A stretch of DNA of 64,000 bases from Rossellomorea aquimaris. GTDB lineage: Bacteria; Bacillota; Bacilli; Bacillales; Bacillaceae_B. This document shows positions 1 to 7,468 of the stretch, one piece after another (the stretch's first letter is position 1; each line of letters starts with the position of its first letter). The stretch lies in NCBI RefSeq assembly GCF_000935355.1, contig NZ_JXZC01000005.1, forward strand, positions 1-64,000, in the 5' to 3' direction. Made by a program: the position numbers and the translations under genes. The notes below the pieces were generated by a model, which saw nothing but the letters and a program-made list of their open reading frames with translations, was not told the DNA's origin and did not search any database.

Positions 1-159
1 CTTCCGCTGCAATCCACTCTGTGCTGATACATATTTACTAACTATACATTTTGACGGACAAACATAATAAAACTTCTATAGATACCTTTAGAGTTTGTCC
101 CAAACGCAAACCAATAAATCAAATATAGATTGTCATAAGCATTAGTTCAATAGTGGACC
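1..159. other. Left-edge intergenic sequence
   Basis: No gene can be supported here. The DNA is AT-rich and lies beyond the coaE terminator. In B. subtilis gapB lies near this position, but nothing resembling its start is visible before the window edge. Confidence 0.4.
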
Positions 160-193
160 AAATAATAAAGCCGGCAAGGAATTCCTTGTCGGC
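160..193 (-). terminator. Intrinsic terminator of polA-mutM-ytaF-coaE
   Basis: Inverted repeat GCCGACAAGG / CCTTGCCGGC with an AATT loop, followed on the minus strand by a T-rich tail (TTTATTATTT). It begins 14 bases after the coaE stop codon and closes the operon. Confidence 0.85.
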
Positions 194-207
194 CCATTAG
201 TCTTTTT

Positions 208-813
208 TTATGGTTTTAGATTCCAATCCACGAGAAGGGTTTCAAGCTGTTCCTTGGTCTCATGCAGGGATCCGTTGTTGTCGATGACTGCGTCGGCAAG
301 GTTTGCTTTGTCCTTTAAGGGGGATTGGGAAGCGATGCGTGCTTGTGCTTCTTCCCGTGTAAAGTGATTGCGTTCCATCAGACGGGATCGTTGGGTTTCT
401 TCGTTGACGTATACCACGAGCGTGCGATCAACCATCCACGTCAAATCGCTTTCGAATAAAAGCGGGATATCCATGAAAATGGTGTTTTCACCAGCTGCAA
501 TAGCTTCATCCTTATGTGCAAGCATCATGCTTCTGACGGCAGGATGCACGATGCCATTCAGCTTTTTTCGTTTTTCTTCTGAGTTAAAGATGATTTGACC
601 GAGTTTTTCCCGATTGATGGTTGAATCGTGATCGTGCAGTATGTGTTCACCGAATTCTTCCACAATCGCTAGATAAGCAGGCTGATCAACCTCAACCACC
701 ATACGGGCGGCAAGATCGGCGTCTATTATCGTATATCCTTTTTCATTTAACATAGTGGACACTGTACTTTTACCGCTTGCAATGCCACCTGTCAATCCTA
801 TTATGGTTGCCAT
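208..813 (-). CDS. coaE: Dephospho-CoA kinase
   Basis: CoaE phosphorylates the 3'-hydroxyl of dephospho-CoA with ATP, the last step of cytosolic coenzyme A synthesis. The 201-residue protein opens with a P-loop, GLTGGIASGKST (about residues 5-16), followed by the DAD motif (about 36-38) and the lid-region HPAVR segment typical of the family; the length is normal. The open frame extends upstream to 906, but the ATG at 813 is preferred because it gives the family N-terminus and has AAAGGAA upstream; the longer version would overlap ytaF. The gene is last in polA-mutM-ytaF-coaE, 26 bases after ytaF. Confidence 0.95.
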   Translation of the reverse strand: MATIIGLTGGIASGKSTVSTMLNEKGYTIIDADLAARMVVEVDQPAYLAIVEEFGEHILHDHDSTINREKLGQIIFNSEEKRKKLNGIVHPAVRSMMLAHKDEAIAAGENTIFMDIPLLFESDLTWMVDRTLVVYVNEETQRSRLMERNHFTREEAQARIASQSPLKDKANLADAVIDNNGSLHETKEQLETLLVDWNLKP

Positions 814-839
814 TATCGAATTCCTTTCTACCTCAGCCA

Positions 840-1472
840 CTAAAACCGCAGGATCCCTATAAGGATCAGGAGAACCCCTGGAATAAATGATACTCGGTGA
901 ATCCACCGTAAATGAGAGAAGAATTCTCCAAGCTTCAATCCTGAGAATAAGAACGTGAAGCTCATCACCAGGATTGCCAACGTAAGTAATAATGGCGAGA
1001 AACTTAATAACGCGGCACCAATTCCGGCACCGAATGCATCGAGAGATAGGGCGATTCCAAGCATGAATGCCTCGATTCCTGTTATCGTACCCGATCTATC
1101 AAAGTCTGCCGTTAACGGCCTTCTTAAAATTTGGATCACCAATCCTATGGATTTAATCTCAAAGTTAATCAACGTCTTTTCTTGGGATAATACCGTTTCT
1201 TTTTCCGGTCTGAAGAACTGGTACAGTACGGCCGCTCCTATTACAACCAGAATCAGGCCGCCGATTCTGCCGGCCCAAACCGGTGTGATGATGGCCCCGA
1301 TGGTTTGACCAAGCAACATGGCTACCAATAAAGAGCTTGCCGAACAAATGGATATGATGCTGATTGATTTTGTAGGGATCTTCACTTTTCGTAATCCGTA
1401 GGTTAAACCGGTGCTAAAACTATCTAGACTTACAGCAAACGCCAGCAGTAATAAGGAGATTGTTTCACTCAT
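840..1472 (-). CDS. ytaF: YtaF, sporulation membrane protein (MntP-like)
   Basis: A 210-residue integral membrane protein with six likely transmembrane segments in two related halves. Each half carries an (A/I)xSLD(S/A)F motif (AVSLDSFSTG near residue 14, ALSLDAFGAG near 142), the signature shared with MntP manganese exporters. In Bacillus the orthologue YtaF is annotated as a sporulation membrane protein; a transport role is inferred from the fold. Between the halves is a hydrophilic loop with an EF-hand-like DFDRSGTITGIE segment. The ATG has GGGAGGG upstream. It sits between mutM (68 bases upstream) and coaE. Confidence 0.85.
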   Translation of the reverse strand: MSETISLLLLAFAVSLDSFSTGLTYGLRKVKIPTKSISIISICSASSLLVAMLLGQTIGAIITPVWAGRIGGLILVVIGAAVLYQFFRPEKETVLSQEKTLINFEIKSIGLVIQILRRPLTADFDRSGTITGIEAFMLGIALSLDAFGAGIGAALLSFSPLLLTLAILVMSFTFLFSGLKLGEFFSHLRWIHRVSFIPGVLLILIGILRF

Positions 1473-1540
1473 CTAATAGCCCTCCCAAAAATCATTACAA
1501 TACTATATGGTAAGGGCTTATCAGATGTTAATTGTTCACT

Positions 1541-2365
1541 CTAACGTTGGCAATCGGGACAATAGTGTGTCCCCCTCCCTGCTGAAACCTTCTTCTCAAT
1601 GGGGGTACCACATTTACGGCAAGGTTCTTCTTTCCGACTATATACGTAGAGGTTCTGTTGGAACATCCCCATTTGTCCTTGGGAATTTACGTAGGATCGA
1701 ATCGTACTTCCACCCATTTCAACCGCTTCTTCCAATGTTCGGATGATTTCCTGGTGGAGCCGCTCAATTTCTTCCTGTGATAGGGATTTCGACTTCCGGT
1801 CGGGATGTATACCCGCACGGAATAATGCTTCATCTACATAGATGTTCCCCAGTCCCACAAGAACCGTCTGATCTAATAATGTGGCTTTTACAATTCTTTC
1901 TGTCTTGCTCAACTTCTCTGTTAAGTAGCCTGTTGTAAATTCGGTTTGGAATGGCTCCGGTCCCAGCTGCAGGAGGGGAAGATGGAGCAATTCCTCCCCT
2001 TTCCTGAATAGGTGCATCGTTCCGAACTTCCGGACATCACGGTATCGGAGTTCCGTGTTATCCGTAAAATGAAAGATGACGTGGGTGTGCTTTTCAATGG
2101 GATCCCCACTATCGGACAAGTTATACTTCCCCTCCATTCTCAAGTGAGAAACAAGGGCAACGTCGTTTAAATAAAAGATTAGGAATTTCCCTCTTCTTCT
2201 CATTTCAAGAATTTCCTGCCCCTTCAGGCTATGAACGAATTCTTTGGATTCGTCCGGGTTTTTAATCATTTTAGGCCAAAAAACCGACACGTCCCTGATC
2301 TTCTTTCCAATCACAAGAAGCTCAAGCGTCTTTCTGACCGTTTCTACTTCAGGCAGCTCAGGCAC
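1541..2365 (-). CDS. mutM: Formamidopyrimidine-DNA glycosylase (Fpg/MutM)
   Basis: A bifunctional DNA glycosylase/AP lyase that removes 8-oxoguanine and formamidopyrimidines from DNA. The mature N-terminus PELPEVETV supplies the proline nucleophile and the catalytic glutamate, so translation must start at the GTG at 2365, not further upstream at 2413; AAGGAGGTGG lies just before it. The C-terminus is a Cys4 zinc finger (CRKC ... CPDC) typical of Fpg, and the length of 274 residues is normal. The gene follows polA by 29 bases. Pairing a repair polymerase with a base-excision glycosylase in one operon is conserved in Bacillus. Confidence 0.95.
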   Translation of the reverse strand: MPELPEVETVRKTLELLVIGKKIRDVSVFWPKMIKNPDESKEFVHSLKGQEILEMRRRGKFLIFYLNDVALVSHLRMEGKYNLSDSGDPIEKHTHVIFHFTDNTELRYRDVRKFGTMHLFRKGEELLHLPLLQLGPEPFQTEFTTGYLTEKLSKTERIVKATLLDQTVLVGLGNIYVDEALFRAGIHPDRKSKSLSQEEIERLHQEIIRTLEEAVEMGGSTIRSYVNSQGQMGMFQQNLYVYSRKEEPCRKCGTPIEKKVSAGRGTHYCPDCQR

Positions 2366-2394
2366 TATGCCGCCACCTCCTTCTAAAAACTCTA

Positions 2395-5025
2395 CTATTT
2401 CGCGTCGTACCACGTTTGGCCGTATGAGTAATCGACCTTTAACGGAACCTCCAGCTCCATTGCATTTTCCATCACTTCAGGAACGATCTTCTTCAATACT
2501 TCAATTTCTTCTTCAGGTGCTTCAAAGATCAATTCATCATGTACCTGTAACAATAATCGGGATTGAAGATTTTCTTCTTTTAATCGCGCTGCCATATCAA
2601 TCATCGCCTTCTTGATGATATCCGCTGCACTTCCTTGAATCGGCGTGTTCATCGCTGTACGTTCAGCGAAGCTTCTCAGATTGAAATTACGGCTCGTGAT
2701 TTCAGGGAGGTAACGTCGTCGATTCAAGAGGGTCGTGACATACCCTTTCTGCTTTGCATCCTGAACGATGTCATCCATGTATTCTTTTACCCCAGGGAAG
2801 CTTTCTAAATACTTCTTAATGAATTCCCCTGCTTCTTTACGTGTGATATCCAAGCTTTGAGAAAGACCGTAGTCACTGATTCCATAGACGATTCCGAAGT
2901 TAACGGCTTTCGCATGTCTTCTCATATTGGATGTGACCTCGTCCTTCGCCACCCCGAAGACGTCCATCGCTGTTTTCGTATGGATGTCCATATCGTTCCT
3001 GAAGGCTTCCACTAATTTTTCATCCTTGGCAATATGAGCAAGTACACGGAGCTCAATTTGAGAATAGTCAGCAGCGAACATCACCCAGCCTTTTTCAGAA
3101 GGAATGAACGCCTGGCGGATCTTTCTCCCTTCCTCAAGCCTGATCGGGATATTTTGCAGGTTAGGGTCTGTCGAGCTTAACCGGCCTGTTTGTGTAAGGG
3201 CCTGGTTGAATCGTGTATGAATCTTACTCGAATCTTTATGGACAACCTTCAATAACCCTTCTAGATAAGTGGATTGCAACTTCCCTAACTGACGGTAATG
3301 CAGGATATGATCAATGATTTCATGCTTGGACTGAAGTTTTTCAAGTACGTCAGCAGAAGTGGAATAACCGGTTTTTGTTTTCTTCACGACCGGTAATCCC
3401 AGTTTTTCAAAAAGGATCACACCAAGCTGCTTCGGAGAATTGATGTTAAAGCTTTCGCCGGCTTGTTCATGGATATTCTTTTCTAATTCTTCCAAGCGGT
3501 GAGCTAATTCATCCTTCATGGCGAGCAAACGCTCCTGGTCCACTTTGACGCCAGTGAATTCCATCTCGGCCAAAATAAGAGCAAGTGGTAATTCTAACTC
3601 GGTAAATAATTCATAGAGATCATTTTCTTTCAACTCTTCCATGCAAGTGTTCTTTAACTCATGAAGAATGAATGCTTTTCGTGCAAGATGCTCTGATAGA
3701 ATGTCAGTAGAAGGAATTTTCTGCTTCGCACCTTTTCCATAAACCGCTTCATCCGATTCGATCGAAGGCTGACCGTGTCCTTTTGAGATGGAAGCGAAGT
3801 CTTCACTGGATTCGGAAGGATTAATAATATAGGACGCTAACAGGAGATCGAACTCAATCCCTTTCATATCGATTCCTTGTCTTTTTAAAGCAACCACGGT
3901 TTCCTTCGAATTGTAAACATATTTCGCTGCGCTTTCATTTTCAGCCCAATCCTTAAAGGCTTCTGAATTCAATGCGGTTTCAAGTGTAAAGAAAATCGTG
4001 CCTTTCTCATTGTGCAGGCTCATCCCGATTACTTCTCCGAGGTGATAATTCTCCTCTAGCATTTCGATGTATAATGAGCTCTCGTTTGTAAGATGTTCTT
4101 CTTTGATGGTTTCGACTATTTCAAAGGAGATATCATCGAGTTCCTGTGGCTCATCCTGAACGGTTTCACCCATTTTCTCAAGTAAAGAGTTGAATCCTAG
4201 ATCCCGGTAAACTTCCTTCAGTTTCCCTTCATCCATTCCATCATAATTCAACTCGTCCACTCCAATTTCGATCGGGGCTTCTCTGAGGATGGTCGCCAGC
4301 TCTTTACTCATGATCGCTTGTTCTTTATTTTCTTCGAGCTTTTCTTTTAACTTTTTCCCACTGACCTGATCGATGGAGTCAAGCAGCTTTTCAAGGGAAT
4401 CAAATTCTTTTAAGAGCTTGATCGCCGTTTTCTCACCTACACCCGGCACGCCTGGAATATTATCTGAGCTATCCCCCATCAGGCCCTTCATATCGATGAT
4501 GCGATCAGGTGTGATTTCCCACTTTTCTTTTATATGCTCCGGGGTGTACACTTCGATATCCGTTATGCCCTTTCTCGTAATACAAACCGTCGTAGTCTTG
4601 GAGCTTAACTGTGTCAAGTCCTTATCCCCGGAATACACTTTTACCTCAAACCCGTCAGATTCCGCCTGTAGAGAGAGCGTTCCGATAATATCATCCGCTT
4701 CATAGTTTTCTTTTTCATAGCGTTTAATTCCGTAAGCATCCAACAGCTCGCGGATATATGGGAACTGCTCTGACAATTCCGGTGGCGTCTTTTGTCTGCC
4801 GCCTTTGTATTCCGTGAATGTCTTATGTCTGAAGGTCGTTTTTCCGGCATCGAACGCGACTAAAATATGTGATGGTTTTTCGTCTTCCAATATTTTTTGC
4901 AGCATGGTGGTAAATCCATACACTGCATTTGTAAGTACACCCTTATCGTTATTCAACAAAGGCAGTGCAAAGAATGCACGGTAAGCAATGCTATTGCCGT
5001 CAATCAATACTAATTTTTTGGACAT
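2395..5025 (-). CDS. polA: DNA polymerase I
   Basis: An 876-residue repair and Okazaki-fragment polymerase with an N-terminal 5'-3' exonuclease/flap nuclease domain (about 1-290), a vestigial 3'-5' exonuclease domain (about 300-465) and a C-terminal A-family polymerase domain. Motif A (DYSQIELRVLAH, near 653), motif B (RRHAKAVNFGIVYG) and motif C (QVHDELIFEAP, near 830) are intact. The proofreading domain lacks the DxE metal-binding motif of E. coli Pol I (here LYIEMLEEN), as in other Bacillus enzymes, so it should not proofread. The ATG at 5025 follows AGGAGG closely. First gene of polA-mutM-ytaF-coaE. Confidence 0.97.
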   Translation of the reverse strand: MSKKLVLIDGNSIAYRAFFALPLLNNDKGVLTNAVYGFTTMLQKILEDEKPSHILVAFDAGKTTFRHKTFTEYKGGRQKTPPELSEQFPYIRELLDAYGIKRYEKENYEADDIIGTLSLQAESDGFEVKVYSGDKDLTQLSSKTTTVCITRKGITDIEVYTPEHIKEKWEITPDRIIDMKGLMGDSSDNIPGVPGVGEKTAIKLLKEFDSLEKLLDSIDQVSGKKLKEKLEENKEQAIMSKELATILREAPIEIGVDELNYDGMDEGKLKEVYRDLGFNSLLEKMGETVQDEPQELDDISFEIVETIKEEHLTNESSLYIEMLEENYHLGEVIGMSLHNEKGTIFFTLETALNSEAFKDWAENESAAKYVYNSKETVVALKRQGIDMKGIEFDLLLASYIINPSESSEDFASISKGHGQPSIESDEAVYGKGAKQKIPSTDILSEHLARKAFILHELKNTCMEELKENDLYELFTELELPLALILAEMEFTGVKVDQERLLAMKDELAHRLEELEKNIHEQAGESFNINSPKQLGVILFEKLGLPVVKKTKTGYSTSADVLEKLQSKHEIIDHILHYRQLGKLQSTYLEGLLKVVHKDSSKIHTRFNQALTQTGRLSSTDPNLQNIPIRLEEGRKIRQAFIPSEKGWVMFAADYSQIELRVLAHIAKDEKLVEAFRNDMDIHTKTAMDVFGVAKDEVTSNMRRHAKAVNFGIVYGISDYGLSQSLDITRKEAGEFIKKYLESFPGVKEYMDDIVQDAKQKGYVTTLLNRRRYLPEITSRNFNLRSFAERTAMNTPIQGSAADIIKKAMIDMAARLKEENLQSRLLLQVHDELIFEAPEEEIEVLKKIVPEVMENAMELEVPLKVDYSYGQTWYDAK

Positions 5026-5164
5026 GTAAGTACCTCCTGTAAAGGCTTCTGTTTCTATATGTTTATTCTATCATGTTGGGGAATGAAAGGAAAAATGGGG
5101 ACCTTATAATCATTAAAAGGACAATGCGATCCTATCAACAACCTTTTGGAAAATCGGCCTAAGT

Positions 5165-5209
5165 TCAAAAAACTCTTGAAGAATGGGATTACCCCTATCT
5201 TCAAGAGTT
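5165..5209 (-). terminator. Intrinsic terminator after hflC
   Basis: A 12-bp stem (AACTCTTGAAGA / TCTTCAAGAGTT) followed on the minus strand by TTTTTTGAAC, six bases past the hflC stop. It separates hflKC from the polA operon. Confidence 0.85.
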
Positions 5210-5215
5210 TCTTAT

Positions 5216-6151
5216 TTACTCCGTATACCCCATCAACAGCCTTGCATATGGGGAGTCGGATGGTAAAATGATGACCGTTTTATCATCCACTGTTTTCTTA
5301 TAAGTCTCCAACGTTTTATATAGGTCATAGAAGTCGGGATCCTTGGAGAACGATTTGTTGTAAATCTGTGCCGCTTCCGATTCTCCTTCTGCCCTGATGA
5401 CATTGGCGTCTGCCCCTGCTTTTGCCAGCAGCTCTTTCACTTCACGATCTGTTTCAGCCGTGATCCTTTGTTTCTCAGCATCCCCCATGGAGAGGTATTC
5501 CTGAGCCTTTGATTCACGTTCTGAAATCATGCGTGTATAAACAGAATTTTCATTTGCTTCCGGTAAGTCTGTACGCTTCATGCGAACATCCTGAACGACA
5601 ATGCCATATCCATCCCGCTCCAGCAGCTCATTCACCTTTGCGGTCACTCGGTCATTTAAGCTCCCACGGGAAGACTTTTCATCATTGATGATCTCATCAT
5701 ACTCCAGCTGACCAAGCTCTGACCTGACGACAGAGTAGATGAACTCTTCCATTTTCGTTTCTGCATTGATCACTGTTCTTGCATTTTTGATCATTTTTAG
5801 AGGGTCTTCGATGCGCCATACGGCATAGTTGTCGATAAGCATCCGTTTTTTATCTTTCGTATTGATCTCGGCTTCCGTTACATCATATGTCATTTGATGC
5901 TTAGGAAGGGTCGTGACAGACTGAATGAACGGGATCTTATATTTCAAACCGGGTTCTTTGTCTATTCTCACTACTTCCCCGAATTGACGGACCACTTTAT
6001 ACTCTCCTTCTTTGACAATGAAGAGACTGGTAAACAGCAGGAGAAGGACGGCAGCGAGAATGACTAGGAATATTCCTAATTTTGTATAACGCTTCCATTC
6101 GATGGGTTCTTTCTTTTTCTGATTGATGTCGAAGACGTTTTGATTACTCAT
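5216..6151 (-). CDS. hflC: HflC, SPFH-domain membrane protein
   Basis: With HflK, HflC forms a membrane-anchored SPFH complex which in E. coli surrounds and modulates the FtsH protease. This 311-residue protein has a cytosolic N-tail, one transmembrane helix (about 25-47), the SPFH/band-7 domain starting VKEGEYKVVRQFGEV, and a charged helical C-terminal part rich in E, K and R. The ATG at 6151 is favoured over an in-frame GTG at 6160 because AGGAAGGGAG is better spaced for it. It overlaps the end of hflK by eight bases, implying translational coupling. B. subtilis 168 has SPFH proteins (FloT, YqfA) but, as far as I recall, no hflKC here. Confidence 0.9.
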   Translation of the reverse strand: MSNQNVFDINQKKKEPIEWKRYTKLGIFLVILAAVLLLLFTSLFIVKEGEYKVVRQFGEVVRIDKEPGLKYKIPFIQSVTTLPKHQMTYDVTEAEINTKDKKRMLIDNYAVWRIEDPLKMIKNARTVINAETKMEEFIYSVVRSELGQLEYDEIINDEKSSRGSLNDRVTAKVNELLERDGYGIVVQDVRMKRTDLPEANENSVYTRMISERESKAQEYLSMGDAEKQRITAETDREVKELLAKAGADANVIRAEGESEAAQIYNKSFSKDPDFYDLYKTLETYKKTVDDKTVIILPSDSPYARLLMGYTE

Positions 6152-7106
6152 TCTCTTCACTCCCTTCCTGCTTCACCGGGGCGTTTTGATTTTCAAGCTG
6201 TCGTATCGGGAAGTACTTTAACGTTTCTCCACTATCCTTCATAATGTAGATTTCCGCATTCGGCAGGACATTCTCCAGTGTTTCAAGCACAAGACGCTTC
6301 CTTGTGATCTCAGGATTCGATTTGTATTCGTTATATAGCTTATCAAATACGGCTACATCCCCGCGGGCCTGTTCCACACGTGCAATCTTATCCCCTTTTG
6401 CCCTTGACATGATCGCATCTTTTTCACCTTGGGCTTCATTTGACCGTTGGTTCCGGTATTTCTTTGCTTCATTGATTTTCGTGTTCATCGTTTCCCTTGC
6501 GTCCGTCACCGCTGTAAAGGCTGAGCGAACCTCTGCATTCGGCAGCTCCACATCCTGTAATTTGACTGCGAGTATGGAAATACCAATATCGTAATCATCA
6601 ATGAGGGTGGTTAATAAATCCCTCACGTCTGCCTCGATTTCAGCTTTCCCCGACGTTAACGCATCATCTATCAAAGAGCTTCCTATAATGCTTCTTAATG
6701 AAGATGAGGTGGCATCGTAAAGGATTTCTTTCGGGTTGTCAGAGTTAAATAAGTAACTTTCAGGATCCGTGATTTTCCATTGAACCACGAGATCGGCGAG
6801 AACGATATATTCATCTCCGGTGATCATCTTCGTTTCTTTAGGGAAATCTTTTATCTTCCCGTCCTTTTCTTCATAGCCGAATTGAAGACTGAAGGTTTCT
6901 TTCGATAGGACTTCAACGGTTTGCATTGGCCACGGCATTTTGAAATGCAGCCCAGGCTCAACAACCGGCTCTCCCGCTTCTCCAAAGGTCAATACAAGCG
7001 CCTGTTCCGATTCATCAACGGTATACCAGGAAGTCAATAACACAACGATCAAAATGATCGCTGCCACAACCATCCCTGTCACCATGTAAATTCGTTTTAA
7101 AGTCAT
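6144..7106 (-). CDS. hflK: HflK, SPFH-domain membrane protein
   Basis: Partner of HflC in the FtsH-modulating SPFH complex. From the ATG at 7106 (preceded by AGGGAGGG) the product has 320 residues: one N-terminal transmembrane helix (about 7-27), the SPFH domain starting with VDESEQALVLTFGE, and a coiled-coil-prone C-terminal region (INEAKKYRNQRSNEAQGEKDAI). The open frame reaches 7190, but that extension runs through the predicted promoter and has no ribosome site. The HflK N-terminal Gly/Pro-rich tail of proteobacteria is missing. The gene is preceded by a sequence matching the sigma-W consensus, so envelope-stress control is likely. Confidence 0.9.
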   Translation of the reverse strand: MTLKRIYMVTGMVVAAIILIVVLLTSWYTVDESEQALVLTFGEAGEPVVEPGLHFKMPWPMQTVEVLSKETFSLQFGYEEKDGKIKDFPKETKMITGDEYIVLADLVVQWKITDPESYLFNSDNPKEILYDATSSSLRSIIGSSLIDDALTSGKAEIEADVRDLLTTLIDDYDIGISILAVKLQDVELPNAEVRSAFTAVTDARETMNTKINEAKKYRNQRSNEAQGEKDAIMSRAKGDKIARVEQARGDVAVFDKLYNEYKSNPEITRKRLVLETLENVLPNAEIYIMKDSGETLKYFPIRQLENQNAPVKQEGSEENE

Positions 7107-7155
7107 ATGCACCCTCCCTTTTCTATCTCTATATCTTATTAAGTGCCTACTAAGA

Positions 7156-7183
7156 TATACGGACTTACTACAAAAAGGTTTCA
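7156..7183 (-). promoter_or_regulatory. SigW-type ECF promoter of hflKC
   Basis: TGAAAC (7183-7178), exactly 16 bases, then CGTATA (7161-7156). This is the textbook B. subtilis sigma-W pattern (TGAAAC-N16-CGTA). The predicted start of transcription is about 45 bases upstream of the hflK ATG. Confidence 0.75.
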
Positions 7184-7327
7184 AGAACATTAAGAGAAGA
7201 TGACAAATAAAGGTGGTTTACTATTGAAAGAAAGTAATAGCTTGAGGGAAAAGTGGATGCATAAAGCCGGCACGTAAAGTTTCGACCTACACAAGCACCG
7301 ACTTTGAAGGTAACGCTTTCAAAATTA

Positions 7328-7406
7328 AAAGCGAAAAGACGAGAACGGGGTTAGTTCTCGCCTTTTCTTAACACCTTGGATGAAGGGGTTTCACTTAGTA
7401 TCGTAA
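7328..7406 (-). ncRNA. Candidate Pho-induced short transcript behind phoR
   Basis: A transcript starting just downstream of the PhoP boxes at 7426-7464 would reach the terminator at 7333-7366 after roughly 80 nucleotides. No open reading frame with a ribosome site is visible inside. This is an inference from the promoter-like array and the terminator only; the segment may instead simply be the 3' end of the phoPR message. Confidence 0.3.
7333..7366 (-). terminator. Intrinsic terminator downstream of phoR
   Basis: A nine-pair stem, GGCGAGAAC / GTTCTCGTC with one G-U pair, followed on the minus strand by TTTTCGCTTTT. It stands about 105 bases after the phoR stop. A T-rich tail on the other strand also makes it potentially bidirectional. 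Confidence 0.8.
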
Positions 7407-7425
7407 CACCCTTTTATTAACAGGA

Positions 7426-7464
7426 TTTAAACCTATTGTAAATCCAATGTAAAATAATTGTAAA
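7426..7464 (-). promoter_or_regulatory. Four-unit PhoP box directly behind phoR
   Basis: Read on the minus strand, the hexamers TTTACA (7464-7459), TTTACA (7453-7448), TTTACA (7442-7437) and TTTAAA (7431-7426) follow each other with five-base spacers, giving an exact 11-bp period. The known PhoP box is TT(A/C/T)A(C/T)A repeated every 11 bp, so three units are perfect and the fourth has one mismatch. A weaker unit (TTCTTA) may precede them. The array begins five bases after the phoR stop and faces the terminated segment and, beyond it, hflK. Confidence 0.7.
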
Positions 7465-7468
7465 CTTA

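Noticed and set aside
7107..7190. Longer HflK with 28 more residues
   Set aside because: The extension overlaps the SigW-type promoter and has no ribosome site; the ATG at 7106 has AGGGAGGG.
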